From: an uncultured Erysipelotrichaceae bacterium | Lineage (GTDB): Bacteria > Bacillota_I > Bacilli_A > Erysipelotrichales > Erysipelotrichaceae | Assembly (NCBI GenBank): GCA_902782505.1 | Contig: CACZNO010000054.1 | Span: 1-13,282 of the forward strand | Length of the DNA stretch: 13,282 nucleotides | Direction: 5' to 3' | In this document: one piece after another, positions 1 through 6,035 of the stretch | How positions within the stretch are numbered: the first letter of the stretch is position 1 | Layout: every line of letters starts with the position of its first letter | Translations under genes and position numbers: made by a program | The notes under the pieces: model-generated | The model's input: only the letters and a program-made list of their open reading frames with translations | Told to the model about the DNA's origin: nothing | Databases searched by the model: none

Positions 1-203
1 GATTCGTAATATCCCGCGTCCAGGAAATCTCTGCGGCTGCGCACGGATTCCTTGGGATCTCCGGGTTCGGCGGAACGTTTCTGATGCGAAAGAAGAAGGT
101 TGACGTAACCTTCCCTGGCCATATCAAAACGGTGACCGTTTATACAGCTGTACGACCGGTCCGTGACAGTCAGTTTTTCTCCGCATACAGGGCATATTAC
201 CAT
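1..203 (-). CDS. rlmA: 23S rRNA (guanine-N1)-methyltransferase RlmA family, 5' part only
   Basis: The first 67 residues are present and the rest runs off the left edge. RlmA-family enzymes use S-adenosylmethionine to methylate N1 of a guanine in hairpin 35 of 23S rRNA (G745 in the E. coli type, G748 in the Gram-positive type linked to tylosin resistance). The N-terminal zinc finger is visible as C4, C7, C20 and H24. It is followed by the family signature FDMAREGYVNLL (26-37), a KRS-x3-GD stretch (42-49) and RRDFLDAGYY (57-66). The ATG at 203-201 sits 7 nt after a GGAGG (plus-strand 211-215). It overlaps the end of the patatin-like gene by 7 nt (ATGGTAA), so the two are probably translationally coupled. 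The methyltransferase domain lies outside the window, so the G745/G748 class cannot be decided. Confidence 0.9.
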   Translation of the reverse strand, partial: MVICPVCGEKLTVTDRSYSCINGHRFDMAREGYVNLLLSHQKRSAEPGDPKESVRSRRDFLDAGYYE

Positions 204-1120
204 TTCTTTTCCTCCGGATGCTTCTCCAGATATTCTTTCAGATTCGGCATTTCGCGTTTCATATCTTCATAACCGAGCCAGTATAACTCGCCGAGCTTGT
301 TCATATCGCGCTCCAGACGATGAACTTTGACCGGTTTGGAAGGATACAGGATGAAACATTTCCCTTCCTTGAAATCCTTTTCCGAACGCACGCACATCTC
401 GTTGTATTCTTCGTTGACTTTCGCCAGCGATTCCTCAAATGCCGGATATTTCCGGTAGACGATGTCCGCCAGAGATTTCCGGTCGGACTTTTTGATTTTG
501 CGGCGGTATTTCTTATCCTTCGTACGGATGACGATGACGCGTTTGAACCCCTGTTCATACGGCCAGTCATAAGGCACTTTCACCGAACATCCTCCGTCGA
601 GGTAATGGTGTTCCCCAATCAGAACCGGCTCGCTGACAAACGGCAGACTGGCGCTGGCGCGGATCGCCTGAAACACATCACCTTCCTCCCGGCTCATGAA
701 TTCCGGCTTGCCGGTTTCCATGTTGGTGACTTCCACGAAGAAATGCCGGCGCGGATCATAAAACCGTTCGCGGTCGAAATCATAGGCCTGGCACAAATCA
801 TGGAACAGATAGGTAAAGCCGGTGACGGTATGGTCGGTTCTGCCGGCCATCAAACCGCAATACCGCGAATCGTGGCGGTGGGTCAGATTGATCCGGGCGC
901 AGAACCCGATCTGTCCGGACAGATAGCCTATGGCTCCCATCGCGCCGGCGGAAACGCCGACAACGGTTTCAAAGAGAATTCCTTCTTCCATCAAGGCATC
1001 CAAAGCCCCCTGGGTGTAAATACCGCGCCATCCGCCTCCTTCGAGCACAAGACAGCCTTCGGTGATTTCCCCCTGCGCTCGCCCTTTCGGTAAGCGCGCA
1101 ATATCATCATATACTTCCAT
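197..1120 (-). CDS. Patatin-like phospholipase (YjjU-type)
   Basis: This is a 307-residue cytoplasmic-looking patatin-family acyl hydrolase with no signal peptide. The family signatures are all visible: oxyanion-hole loop GGGWRG (28-33), nucleophile elbow GVSAG (55-59, Ser57), and DGG (175-177, Asp175) completing the Ser-Asp dyad. ASASLP (155-160) is typical of the bacterial YjjU-type subgroup. The C-terminal third is rich in Lys, Arg and Glu. The natural substrate is unknown; lipid or acyl-ester hydrolysis is inferred from the family. The ATG at 1120 follows an AGAGG-type ribosome-binding site. The gene begins only 18 nt after the terminator that closes rpmG-secE-nusG and overlaps rlmA at its end. 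I see no strong promoter of its own, so it may depend on read-through or on the weak AT-rich box at 1166-1175. Confidence 0.88.
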   Translation of the reverse strand: MEVYDDIARLPKGRAQGEITEGCLVLEGGGWRGIYTQGALDALMEEGILFETVVGVSAGAMGAIGYLSGQIGFCARINLTHRHDSRYCGLMAGRTDHTVTGFTYLFHDLCQAYDFDRERFYDPRRHFFVEVTNMETGKPEFMSREEGDVFQAIRASASLPFVSEPVLIGEHHYLDGGCSVKVPYDWPYEQGFKRVIVIRTKDKKYRRKIKKSDRKSLADIVYRKYPAFEESLAKVNEEYNEMCVRSEKDFKEGKCFILYPSKPVKVHRLERDMNKLGELYWLGYEDMKREMPNLKEYLEKHPEEKKW

Positions 1121-1138
1121 ACCAATTCCTCTAATCGC

Positions 1139-1164
1139 AAAAAGGGGACTCTCTGAATCCCCTT
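1139..1164 (-). terminator. Intrinsic terminator after nusG
   Basis: On the minus strand a 7-bp stem (AAGGGGA at 1158-1164 with TCCCCTT at 1142-1148) encloses a 9-nt loop and runs into five T (plus-strand A at 1139-1143). It lies 15 nt after the nusG stop and before the patatin-like gene on the same strand. It should end most rpmG-secE-nusG transcription and limit flow into the patatin-rlmA pair. Confidence 0.8.
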
Positions 1165-1175
1165 CCTATAATATA
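1161..1175 (-). repeat. 15-nt AT-rich box upstream of a hairpin, copy 1
   Basis: The minus strand reads TATATTATAGGAAGG between the nusG stop and its terminator stem. It matches 14 of 15 positions of copy 2 at 3929-3943, which also directly precedes a hairpin. TATTAT inside it could act as a weak -10 for the patatin-rlmA pair. Confidence 0.45.
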
Positions 1176-1178
1176 AAA

Positions 1179-1757
1179 CTAGTCGATCTTTTCCAGATCG
1201 CCGTATCCGACGTCGGTCGGCGTTTCTCTTCCGAACAGAATCGCGGAGATCGTCGCGGTCTGTTGTTCGTCATGCAGAACTTCCACGATGCCTTCGATGT
1301 TCTTGAACGGGCCGCGTAAAATACGCACTCTGTCGCCCACCGCGAAGTTGATCGTGATGTGATGTTCGCCGAGTCCCATTCTCGCCAGAATCCGTTCGAT
1401 ATCCTCTTCCGGTACCGGGAACGGCTGCGCGCCTTTACCCGACGATCCGAGAAGACCCGTGACGCCCGGCGTATTACGCACCGCGTACCAGCATTCCGGC
1501 GACAAAATCATCTGTACGAAGACATAGCCCGGATACAGATTCTTGACTTTTTCGACTTTTTTGCCGGTCTTCGTGAACTCGATTTCCTTTTCTTCCGCGA
1601 CAACGACCTGGAAGATGTTGTCCTGCATATTCATCGTCTGAATACGCTTTTCCAAGTCTTCCTTGACCTTGTTTTCGCGGCCGGAATACGTGTTGATGAC
1701 GTACCAGCGTTTGACTTTTCCGTCTAATTCCGACGGTCTGACAAATCCTTCACTCAT
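1179..1757 (-). CDS. nusG: Transcription termination/antitermination factor NusG
   Basis: This 192-residue protein is close to the usual bacterial NusG length. The NGN domain (about 16-122) binds the RNA polymerase clamp and shows WYVINTYSGRENKV (18-31) and LYPGYVFVQM (74-83). The KOW domain (about 138-190) shows VGDRVRILRGPF (140-151) and FGRETP (175-180). It modulates elongation, pausing and Rho-dependent termination and can couple to ribosomes. The ATG at 1757 follows AAGGAG. It lies 13 nt downstream of secE, as in most bacteria. Unlike the common secE-nusG-rplK-rplA order, no ribosomal L11/L1 genes follow; a terminator comes immediately after. Confidence 0.97.
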   Translation of the reverse strand: MSEGFVRPSELDGKVKRWYVINTYSGRENKVKEDLEKRIQTMNMQDNIFQVVVAEEKEIEFTKTGKKVEKVKNLYPGYVFVQMILSPECWYAVRNTPGVTGLLGSSGKGAQPFPVPEEDIERILARMGLGEHHITINFAVGDRVRILRGPFKNIEGIVEVLHDEQQTATISAILFGRETPTDVGYGDLEKID

Positions 1758-1770
1758 ACGGTTTCTCCTT

Positions 1771-1953
1771 TTACGCCGTAATTCCCAGCAAATTCAGCAA
1801 TCCCGAAATCACCAGCGCAGCCAATACGAAGAATGCCATAAACAGCAGCACAAATGTCAGCACCTTTCCCGATTTTTCCGCAAGATCTTTCCAGCTCGGC
1901 CAGCGGATACGCTTGATCTCATTCATGATCCCTTCAAAACTGAACCATTTCAT
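1771..1953 (-). CDS. secE: Preprotein translocase subunit SecE
   Basis: This 60-residue single-span SecE is of the short Gram-positive form. An amphipathic N-terminal helix carries the conserved EIKRIRWPSWKDL stretch (12-24), followed by one transmembrane helix (about 31-55). SecE clamps SecY in the SecYEG channel and is essential for protein export. A strong AGGAGG precedes the ATG at 1953. It sits between rpmG and nusG with 13-nt gaps on both sides, the classic rpmG-secE-nusG arrangement. Confidence 0.96.
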   Translation of the reverse strand: MKWFSFEGIMNEIKRIRWPSWKDLAEKSGKVLTFVLLFMAFFVLAALVISGLLNLLGITA

Positions 1954-1966
1954 ACTCTGTTACCTC

Positions 1967-2116
1967 CTATTTCGTTTCTTTATGTAACGTTACTTTGCCG
2001 CATCTTGGGCAATACTTTTTCAATTCCAGACGGGCGGATGCCGTCTTCTTGTTCCGGCTTGTCGTATAATTCCGGCTCAGGCATTCCGAACATACAAGGG
2101 TTACTTTGTCACTCAT
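1967..2116 (-). CDS. rpmG: 50S ribosomal protein L33
   Basis: This 49-residue protein translates from ATG at 2116-2114 to TAG at 1969-1967. It is the right size for bL33 and begins [17 protein letters not shown]. The zinc-binding CxxC pairs are C9/C12 (CSEC) and C36/C39 (CPRC), so this is the C+ (zinc-containing) paralogue. It ends VTLHKETK, typical of the family. The ribosome-binding site is AAAAGGAGG. It is the first gene of the rpmG-secE-nusG unit, with a promoter candidate at 2147-2175. A second, zinc-free L33 elsewhere in the genome is common in this phylum but cannot be seen here. Confidence 0.95.
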   Translation of the reverse strand: MSDKVTLVCSECLSRNYTTSRNKKTASARLELKKYCPRCGKVTLHKETK

Positions 2117-2146
2117 AAACGGCCTCCTTTTCTTTTAAGCCTTTAC

Positions 2147-2175
2147 ACTCTAACATAATCAATTTCGATAGTCAA
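2147..2175 (-). promoter_or_regulatory. Internal sigma-A-type promoter for rpmG-secE-nusG
   Basis: On the minus strand there is a -35 TTGACT (2170-2175), a 17-nt spacer, and a -10 TAGAGT (2147-2152) preceded by an extended -10 TG. The -35 lies inside the last codons of the sigH-like gene. Predicted transcription start is near 2140, giving a leader of about 24 nt that includes the GGAGG of rpmG. Such a promoter would uncouple translation and secretion genes from the upstream operon. Confidence 0.65.
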
Positions 2176-2770
2176 CGCGCGCTTTCAGATGCGATTTTGC
2201 TCTCTGTAAACACAAATCGACTTCCTTGACGCTCTTTCCGGTTTTCCTTCCGATTTCCTTGTAGGAAACGTTGTCGCGCCACATCCGGTAGATGACGCGT
2301 TCGGAATCCGGCAGTTCCTCCAGGGCTTTTTGCGCCTGTTGTTTCATCTCGTTGAAACGGAAGACCCATGCCGGTTCGAATTCCGGGGTCCGGTTTCCGA
2401 TCGCTTCCGACGCCGGACAATCAAACGCGGAAGAGACGGAACGGTCCAAAGAGACCATCCTTCCCGGAGTGAAGATTCCCTTGGAACTCTCATGACGGAT
2501 ATAGCTGTGCACTTCCCGTTCGGCGCACAATACCGCGAACGGGCGGAAGGAAGCGGTGCGGTCGGGACGGTAGTTTTCCATTGCCCGCGTCAATGAAGCA
2601 ATGGCCAGATGTCCGGCTTCCCGGATGTCCGCGTACGCATACGAACGTAATAAGCTCATCACCATCGGCACCACATACCGTCTGTAACGCGTCATGAACT
2701 CTTCTACCGCTGTCTCGTTTCCCTGACGGATCAAATAAAGATATTCTTCGTCACTGATTTTCCTTTTCAT
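2159..2770 (-). CDS. sigH: SigH-like RNA polymerase sigma factor
   Basis: This 203-residue sigma-70-family protein sits in the place of sigH in the conserved cysS-mrnC-rlmB-sigH-rpmG-secE-nusG block. Region 2 spans about 10-95 and includes ENYRPDRTASFRPFAVLC (65-82), matching the SigH region 2.3/2.4 pattern of a basic/TSF segment plus FAxLC. MVSLDR (105-110) is the SigH-type linker, and region 4 with its helix-turn-helix is about 145-196 (YKEIGRKTGKSVKEVD at 170-185). Oddly, the region 2.2 core-binding motif (DxxQE-like in SigH) reads DIREAGHLA (48-56). The ATG at 2770 has GGGGAGG upstream and overlaps rlmB by 20 nt. In Bacillus SigH drives early sporulation and competence; here its role could differ. 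The family is secure, strict orthology is supported mainly by position. Confidence 0.85.
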   Translation of the reverse strand: MKRKISDEEYLYLIRQGNETAVEEFMTRYRRYVVPMVMSLLRSYAYADIREAGHLAIASLTRAMENYRPDRTASFRPFAVLCAEREVHSYIRHESSKGIFTPGRMVSLDRSVSSAFDCPASEAIGNRTPEFEPAWVFRFNEMKQQAQKALEELPDSERVIYRMWRDNVSYKEIGRKTGKSVKEVDLCLQRAKSHLKARVDYRN

Positions 2771-3506
2771 ACTTTGCCTCCCCCGTCGGAGGAAAGCGGT
2801 TGGATTCGATCCCGTACAGGAAGATCCCCGCTGCCACTGAAGCGTTCAGTGAATTGACCTTCCCTTTCATCGGCAAACCGGCGCGGAAATCACTGTTTTC
2901 CAGCACCAGCCGGGAAATCCCCTTCCCTTCGTTTCCGATAACAAGAGCGATCGGACATTTATAGTCGATCGTACGGTAGTCCCGGGAATCCTTGTTGGCC
3001 GCGGCGACGATCCAGTATCCGTGATCCTTGAGCTTCTCGATCGCGTTCACGAGGTTCGTCACTTCCGCGACTTTGACCGTGTTGATTGCGCCGACCGCGA
3101 CTTTCGCTACGGTGGGATTCAAGCTCACCGAACGGTTTTTCGCGTAGATCACGCCGTCCGCGTTCACCGCGTCCGCGCTTCGCAGAATGGCACCGAGATT
3201 ATGAGGATCTTCCAGGCCGTCCAGGATCACGATTAACGGATACTTCTTTTTCGCACCGTCGATGATCTCCTGCAGAGTATACGTCCTGTAGTCTTCCGCC
3301 TTGGCTAAAAGGCCCTGGTGCTTTTCGGTTCCGCTCATCCTGTGTAGCTGCGTCTTAGGCACATAGACCACCGGAATCTTCTTCTTTAACGCTTCTTTTA
3401 CTATTGCGTCGTTCTTCATGGTATCTGCCGCGTACAGTTCCAGAACTCTCTGTTCGGAATGTAAGAGACCTTCCACCGCATTCCTTCCGTAAATCCATTG
3501 TGCCAT
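2751..3506 (-). CDS. rlmB: 23S rRNA (guanosine-2'-O)-methyltransferase RlmB / TrmH-family SpoU methylase
   Basis: This 251-residue SPOUT-class methyltransferase has an N-terminal L30e-like substrate-binding domain (about 1-75) and a C-terminal knotted domain. The three SpoU motifs are clear: motif 1 LDGLEDPHNLGAILRSAD (95-112, Asn103 and Arg109), motif 2 ALVIGNEGKGIS (187-198, Glu193) and motif 3 KGKVNSLNASVAAGIFLYG (214-232). RlmB methylates the 2'-OH of a guanosine in the ribosomal peptidyl-transferase region. It starts 1 nt after the mrnC stop, with the GGAGG inside the mrnC end, and overlaps the sigH-like gene. The yacP/rae1 gene usually found next in Bacillus is absent. Confidence 0.93.
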   Translation of the reverse strand: MAQWIYGRNAVEGLLHSEQRVLELYAADTMKNDAIVKEALKKKIPVVYVPKTQLHRMSGTEKHQGLLAKAEDYRTYTLQEIIDGAKKKYPLIVILDGLEDPHNLGAILRSADAVNADGVIYAKNRSVSLNPTVAKVAVGAINTVKVAEVTNLVNAIEKLKDHGYWIVAAANKDSRDYRTIDYKCPIALVIGNEGKGISRLVLENSDFRAGLPMKGKVNSLNASVAAGIFLYGIESNRFPPTGEAKYEKENQ

Positions 3507-3507
3507 A

Positions 3508-3891
3508 TTAGTCCTCCGATTTCGTCCTGATCCGGTCCCAGATTTGTCCCAGCCGGTCCCGGTCGTTTTTCAGGTACAGATAACCGATCAGCGTCTCGAA
3601 TCCTGTCGCCGTGTGATAGGTCGCAGGGTCGGTGTTTTTTGCGCCGGAATTCTTGTGGGCATTCCGTCCGCGGCGAATCACGGACAGTTCTTCTTCCGTG
3701 AAGAAACCCTCCTCCGTCAATTCGTGCACGAAGGCTGCCTGGGCTTTCGCGGTGACGAATTTCTTCGTTTTCGACGTTAAAACCGCCACAGGATCATCCT
3801 GCCGGTTTACTAAGTATTCCCTGACGAGCACGGAGTATACCGCGTCGCCTAAGAACGCCAGATTCAGTACGCTGACATCTTCCGGTTTCAT
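3508..3891 (-). CDS. mrnC: Mini-ribonuclease III (MrnC)
   Basis: This 127-residue protein is an RNase III catalytic domain with no double-stranded RNA-binding domain, the hallmark of Mini-III. The visible motifs are FLGDAVYS (13-20, catalytic Asp16), RRGRNA (73-78) and ATGFETLIGYLYL (95-107, metal-binding Glu99). Mini-III dimers trim 23S rRNA precursors at their double-stranded ends. The position between cysS and rlmB is the same as in Bacillus. The ATG at 3891 follows AAAGGAAG and lies 20 nt after a hairpin that separates it from cysS. Confidence 0.94.
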   Translation of the reverse strand: MKPEDVSVLNLAFLGDAVYSVLVREYLVNRQDDPVAVLTSKTKKFVTAKAQAAFVHELTEEGFFTEEELSVIRRGRNAHKNSGAKNTDPATYHTATGFETLIGYLYLKNDRDRLGQIWDRIRTKSED

Positions 3892-3911
3892 TCGATCTTC
3901 CTTTCCAAATG

Positions 3912-3933
3912 AAAAGAACCTCCCGGTTCCTTT
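3912..3933 (-). terminator. Hairpin between cysS and mrnC (weak terminator or processing site)
   Basis: On the minus strand AAAGGAACC (3925-3933) pairs with GGTTCTTTT (3912-3920) around a GGGA loop, one G-T wobble included. The T-run is part of the stem and only CATTT follows, so termination would be partial. It starts directly after the cysS stop codon and may set the ratio of cysS to downstream transcripts, or sit in an mrnC leader if the AT-rich box at 3934-3943 acts as a -10. Confidence 0.55.
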
Positions 3934-3943
3934 CTATAATATA
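3929..3943 (-). repeat. 15-nt AT-rich box upstream of a hairpin, copy 2
   Basis: The minus strand reads TATATTATAGAAAGG and includes the last two codons and TAG stop of cysS plus the start of the following stem. It is nearly identical to copy 1. TATTAT has a TAGTCA 17 nt upstream (4 of 6 matches to a -35), so a weak promoter for mrnC is possible. Confidence 0.45.
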
Positions 3944-5268
3944 CCTTTTTCTTCCAGTTGACTACGCAGTTTGTCGGCTTTTTCAAAATCTTTTTCTTTT
4001 CTTGCGTCCAGCCAGGCCCGGTAGAGATCTTTTTCTTCCGCGCTCAGGCTCAATTTCTCTGCCGGAATGCCCAAGATATCCAGCATCTTCTCCAACGCAT
4101 TGCGGTATTCCGCAATCTTTTCCAGATCCGGTTCCCGGACTCTTAACGCCTGGTTCAGCGCGCCGGCGGTCTTGTACATCACCGCGTAGGCGTTGGGGGT
4201 GTTCAAATCGTCGTTCATCGCATCCAGGAATTCACCGTAAGAGGCTTTATCGTAAGCTTCAAGGTTTTCCTTATCCGCCAAAGCCAGTTTCACGTTGGCC
4301 TGATGGATCGGCGTTGTGATCTTGCGCAATCCCTTTTCTGCCTCTTCGATCGTCTTGGGGGAATAATCCAGCACGTCGCGGTAACGCACCGACAACAAGA
4401 TCCATCTGGTCAGATCCGGTCCGAGTTCCTCGATGACGTCTTTCGCCCAGACAGTATTGCCTAAGCTCTTGGACATCTTCTGTCCGCTGACGTTGACCAT
4501 TCCGTTATGGATCCAGTAGTTCGCCAGATCCTTTCCCTTCGCGGCCAGATTCTGGGCGTTTTCATTTTCGTGATGCGGGAACCGCAGGTCTTTTCCGCCC
4601 CCGTGAATATCAATCGATTCGTGGTTGAAATCCTTGTCGATCATGACGACGCATTCGGTATGCCAGCCCGGTCTTCCCGGACCCCACGGGGAATCCCACT
4701 TGATGCCCTTGTCGGTTTTCTTCCATAACGCGAAGTCCAATCCGCTGCGTTTCTTGTCGTTTTCCGCGACGCGGGCGCCGACTTCGAGATCTTTGGGGTT
4801 CTGGTGGGACAAATGTCCGTACCCCGGGACCATATCCACGCTGAAATACACGTCTCCGTCCACCACATACGCATATCCTTTATCCACCAATTCACCGATG
4901 AAGGCGATGATTTCGTTCATCGTTTTGGTGACCTGCGGCGCGTCGTAAAGAGGTTCGGTATGAAGATCTTCGCGGATCTTGTTGTAGGCGGCCATATAAC
5001 GCTCGGCAATTTCCGTTTCGGAAACGCCTTCTTCGATCGCCTTATTGATGATCTTGTCGTCCACGTCCGTATAGTTGGAGACGTAACGCACGTTATACCC
5101 CTCGGCTTCAAAAACCCGGCGCAGGGTATCGAAAATCACGATCGGACGCGCATTACCGATGTGCACGTAGTTATAAACGGTCGGCCCGCATACATACATG
5201 TTGACTTCATGGGGATGTCTTGGGACAAACTCTTCGACCTGTAATGTTTTCGTATTGTAAAGCTTCAT
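3934..5268 (-). CDS. cysS: Cysteinyl-tRNA synthetase
   Basis: This 444-residue class I aminoacyl-tRNA synthetase charges tRNA-Cys with cysteine in the cytoplasm. The HIGH-type signature is HIGN (36-39, within HIGNARP), and the KMSKS loop is at 264-268. Zinc ligands characteristic of CysRS are visible: Cys27 (MYVCGPT), Cys206 (WHTEC), and the His/Glu of FPHHENE (230-236). The helical anticodon-binding domain follows. It is slightly shorter than E. coli CysRS (461). The ATG at 5268 has GGAGG 8 nt upstream. It follows the SpoIIM-like gene by 24 nt, too little for the T-box leader that often controls tRNA synthetase genes in this phylum. Confidence 0.97.
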   Translation of the reverse strand: MKLYNTKTLQVEEFVPRHPHEVNMYVCGPTVYNYVHIGNARPIVIFDTLRRVFEAEGYNVRYVSNYTDVDDKIINKAIEEGVSETEIAERYMAAYNKIREDLHTEPLYDAPQVTKTMNEIIAFIGELVDKGYAYVVDGDVYFSVDMVPGYGHLSHQNPKDLEVGARVAENDKKRSGLDFALWKKTDKGIKWDSPWGPGRPGWHTECVVMIDKDFNHESIDIHGGGKDLRFPHHENENAQNLAAKGKDLANYWIHNGMVNVSGQKMSKSLGNTVWAKDVIEELGPDLTRWILLSVRYRDVLDYSPKTIEEAEKGLRKITTPIHQANVKLALADKENLEAYDKASYGEFLDAMNDDLNTPNAYAVMYKTAGALNQALRVREPDLEKIAEYRNALEKMLDILGIPAEKLSLSAEEKDLYRAWLDARKEKDFEKADKLRSQLEEKGIL

Positions 5269-5292
5269 GTTTCAAACCTCCGCTGTATATTT

Positions 5293-5919
5293 TTAGTAAA
5301 AACCGAACTTGTTGATGATCAGAGGGGTCACCAGCCCTTCAATCAGTCCCGCTGCGAGCAATAACGGCACCACGATGAAGAAGAAGGACAGAAACGCCGA
5401 TAACGCCGTGTCGGTGAACTCGCCTTTTCCCGCTTTCTTACGGATCGAGAGATTGATCTTGCGGCAAACGATCATACCGAACGTAAACCCGATGACCAAT
5501 GCCGGGATCTCAAAGATGCCGTGCGGCAGAATCCCGAACACATACATCTTCCAGGCGGACATTCCCATCCGGGACATATACGCCGGAAAAACGCCCAGGA
5601 TCAGTCCGTTGAGCACCAGTGCGAAAAACGGCAGGTACAAAAACGGCACGAGTCCCAGCACAAATCCTCTGAGCGTCGCCTGAACGTTGTGCATGAAAAT
5701 CGGGAACCATTCGACAGACGAAACCGAACCGATGATGGATTCGCGGATTTCCCCGACCCATTCCCGGATCTGGTTCATCCACGATTCCGGCGCCGCGATG
5801 ATCATCACGTACCCTAAGACCGTCGAGAGAATCATGACCCCGAACATGATCAAAAACAGTTTTGCGTATTCCCGCATGAAGTTTCCGACCCGGTGTAAAA
5901 TTTTCTTCATGAATTCCAT
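5293..5919 (-). CDS. Stage II sporulation protein M (SpoIIM) family membrane protein
   Basis: This 208-residue polytopic membrane protein of the SpoIIM/DUF95 family has hydrophobic spans at about 20-42, 82-112, 125-152 and 173-200. The family fingerprints are the HN pair (77-78), LNG in a glycine-rich span (103-105), and the signature ILPHGIFEIPALVIG (130-144). In Bacillus SpoIIM belongs to the DMP engulfment complex with SpoIID and SpoIIP, but the family also occurs widely in non-sporulating bacteria with unknown roles. The ATG at 5919 (MEFMKK) is chosen because GGAGG lies 8 nt upstream; a second ATG three codons in has none. It is the first gene of the cysS-containing operon behind a good promoter. 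Confidence 0.87.
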   Translation of the reverse strand: MEFMKKILHRVGNFMREYAKLFLIMFGVMILSTVLGYVMIIAAPESWMNQIREWVGEIRESIIGSVSSVEWFPIFMHNVQATLRGFVLGLVPFLYLPFFALVLNGLILGVFPAYMSRMGMSAWKMYVFGILPHGIFEIPALVIGFTFGMIVCRKINLSIRKKAGKGEFTDTALSAFLSFFFIVVPLLLAAGLIEGLVTPLIINKFGFY

Positions 5920-5940
5920 CTGCGAACCCTCCGCGGATTC

Positions 5941-5969
5941 ATTCTATCTCAAAACCGTCTCTCTGTCTA
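5941..5969 (-). promoter_or_regulatory. Sigma-A-type promoter of the spoIIM-cysS operon
   Basis: On the minus strand there is a -35 TAGACA (5964-5969), a spacer of exactly 17 nt, and a -10 TAGAAT (5941-5946). Each hexamer differs from consensus at one position. The predicted start is near 5934, giving a leader of about 15 nt that holds the GGAGG. It fires away from the PHP-domain gene. Confidence 0.75.
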
Positions 5970-5981
5970 AAAAATTGACTT

Positions 5982-6014
5982 TCGTACGGTTTTCCGCACC
6001 GGAATATGGTACGA
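5982..6014. promoter_or_regulatory. 33-nt imperfect dyad, possible operator
   Basis: Two 15-nt arms (TCGTACGGTTTTCCG at 5982-5996 and CGGAATATGGTACGA at 6000-6014) flank a 3-nt centre. Twelve of 15 positions pair, with perfect 6-nt outer blocks and a near-perfect inner block. It lies between the divergent spoIIM-type and PHP genes and covers the likely PHP -10. The symmetry suits a dimeric repressor; the regulator is unknown. Confidence 0.5.
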
Positions 6015-6015
6015 T
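6007..6015 (+). promoter_or_regulatory. Extended -10 element for the PHP gene
   Basis: TGGTACGAT gives an extended -10 (TG, one base, then TACGAT). No good -35 lies 16-18 nt upstream; the TTGACT at 5975-5980 is 29 nt away and cannot pair with it normally. A start near 6022 would leave a leader of about 14 nt holding AGGAAGG. The element overlaps the right arm of the dyad. Confidence 0.4.
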
Positions 6016-6035
6016 TCCCTTAGGAAGGTAGCCTT

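Noticed and set aside
320..1093. 257-codon open frame on the plus strand
   Set aside because: It lies fully antisense to the patatin-like gene, whose active-site motifs are clear. It has no ribosome-binding site or recognisable domain.
4804..5244. 146-codon open frame antisense to cysS
   Set aside because: It overlaps the invariant CysRS catalytic core on the other strand and is a by-product of codon bias.
5975..5980. TTGACT as the -35 of the PHP gene
   Set aside because: The nearest plausible -10 is 29 nt away (or 24 nt for TATGGT), outside the working spacing for sigma-A.
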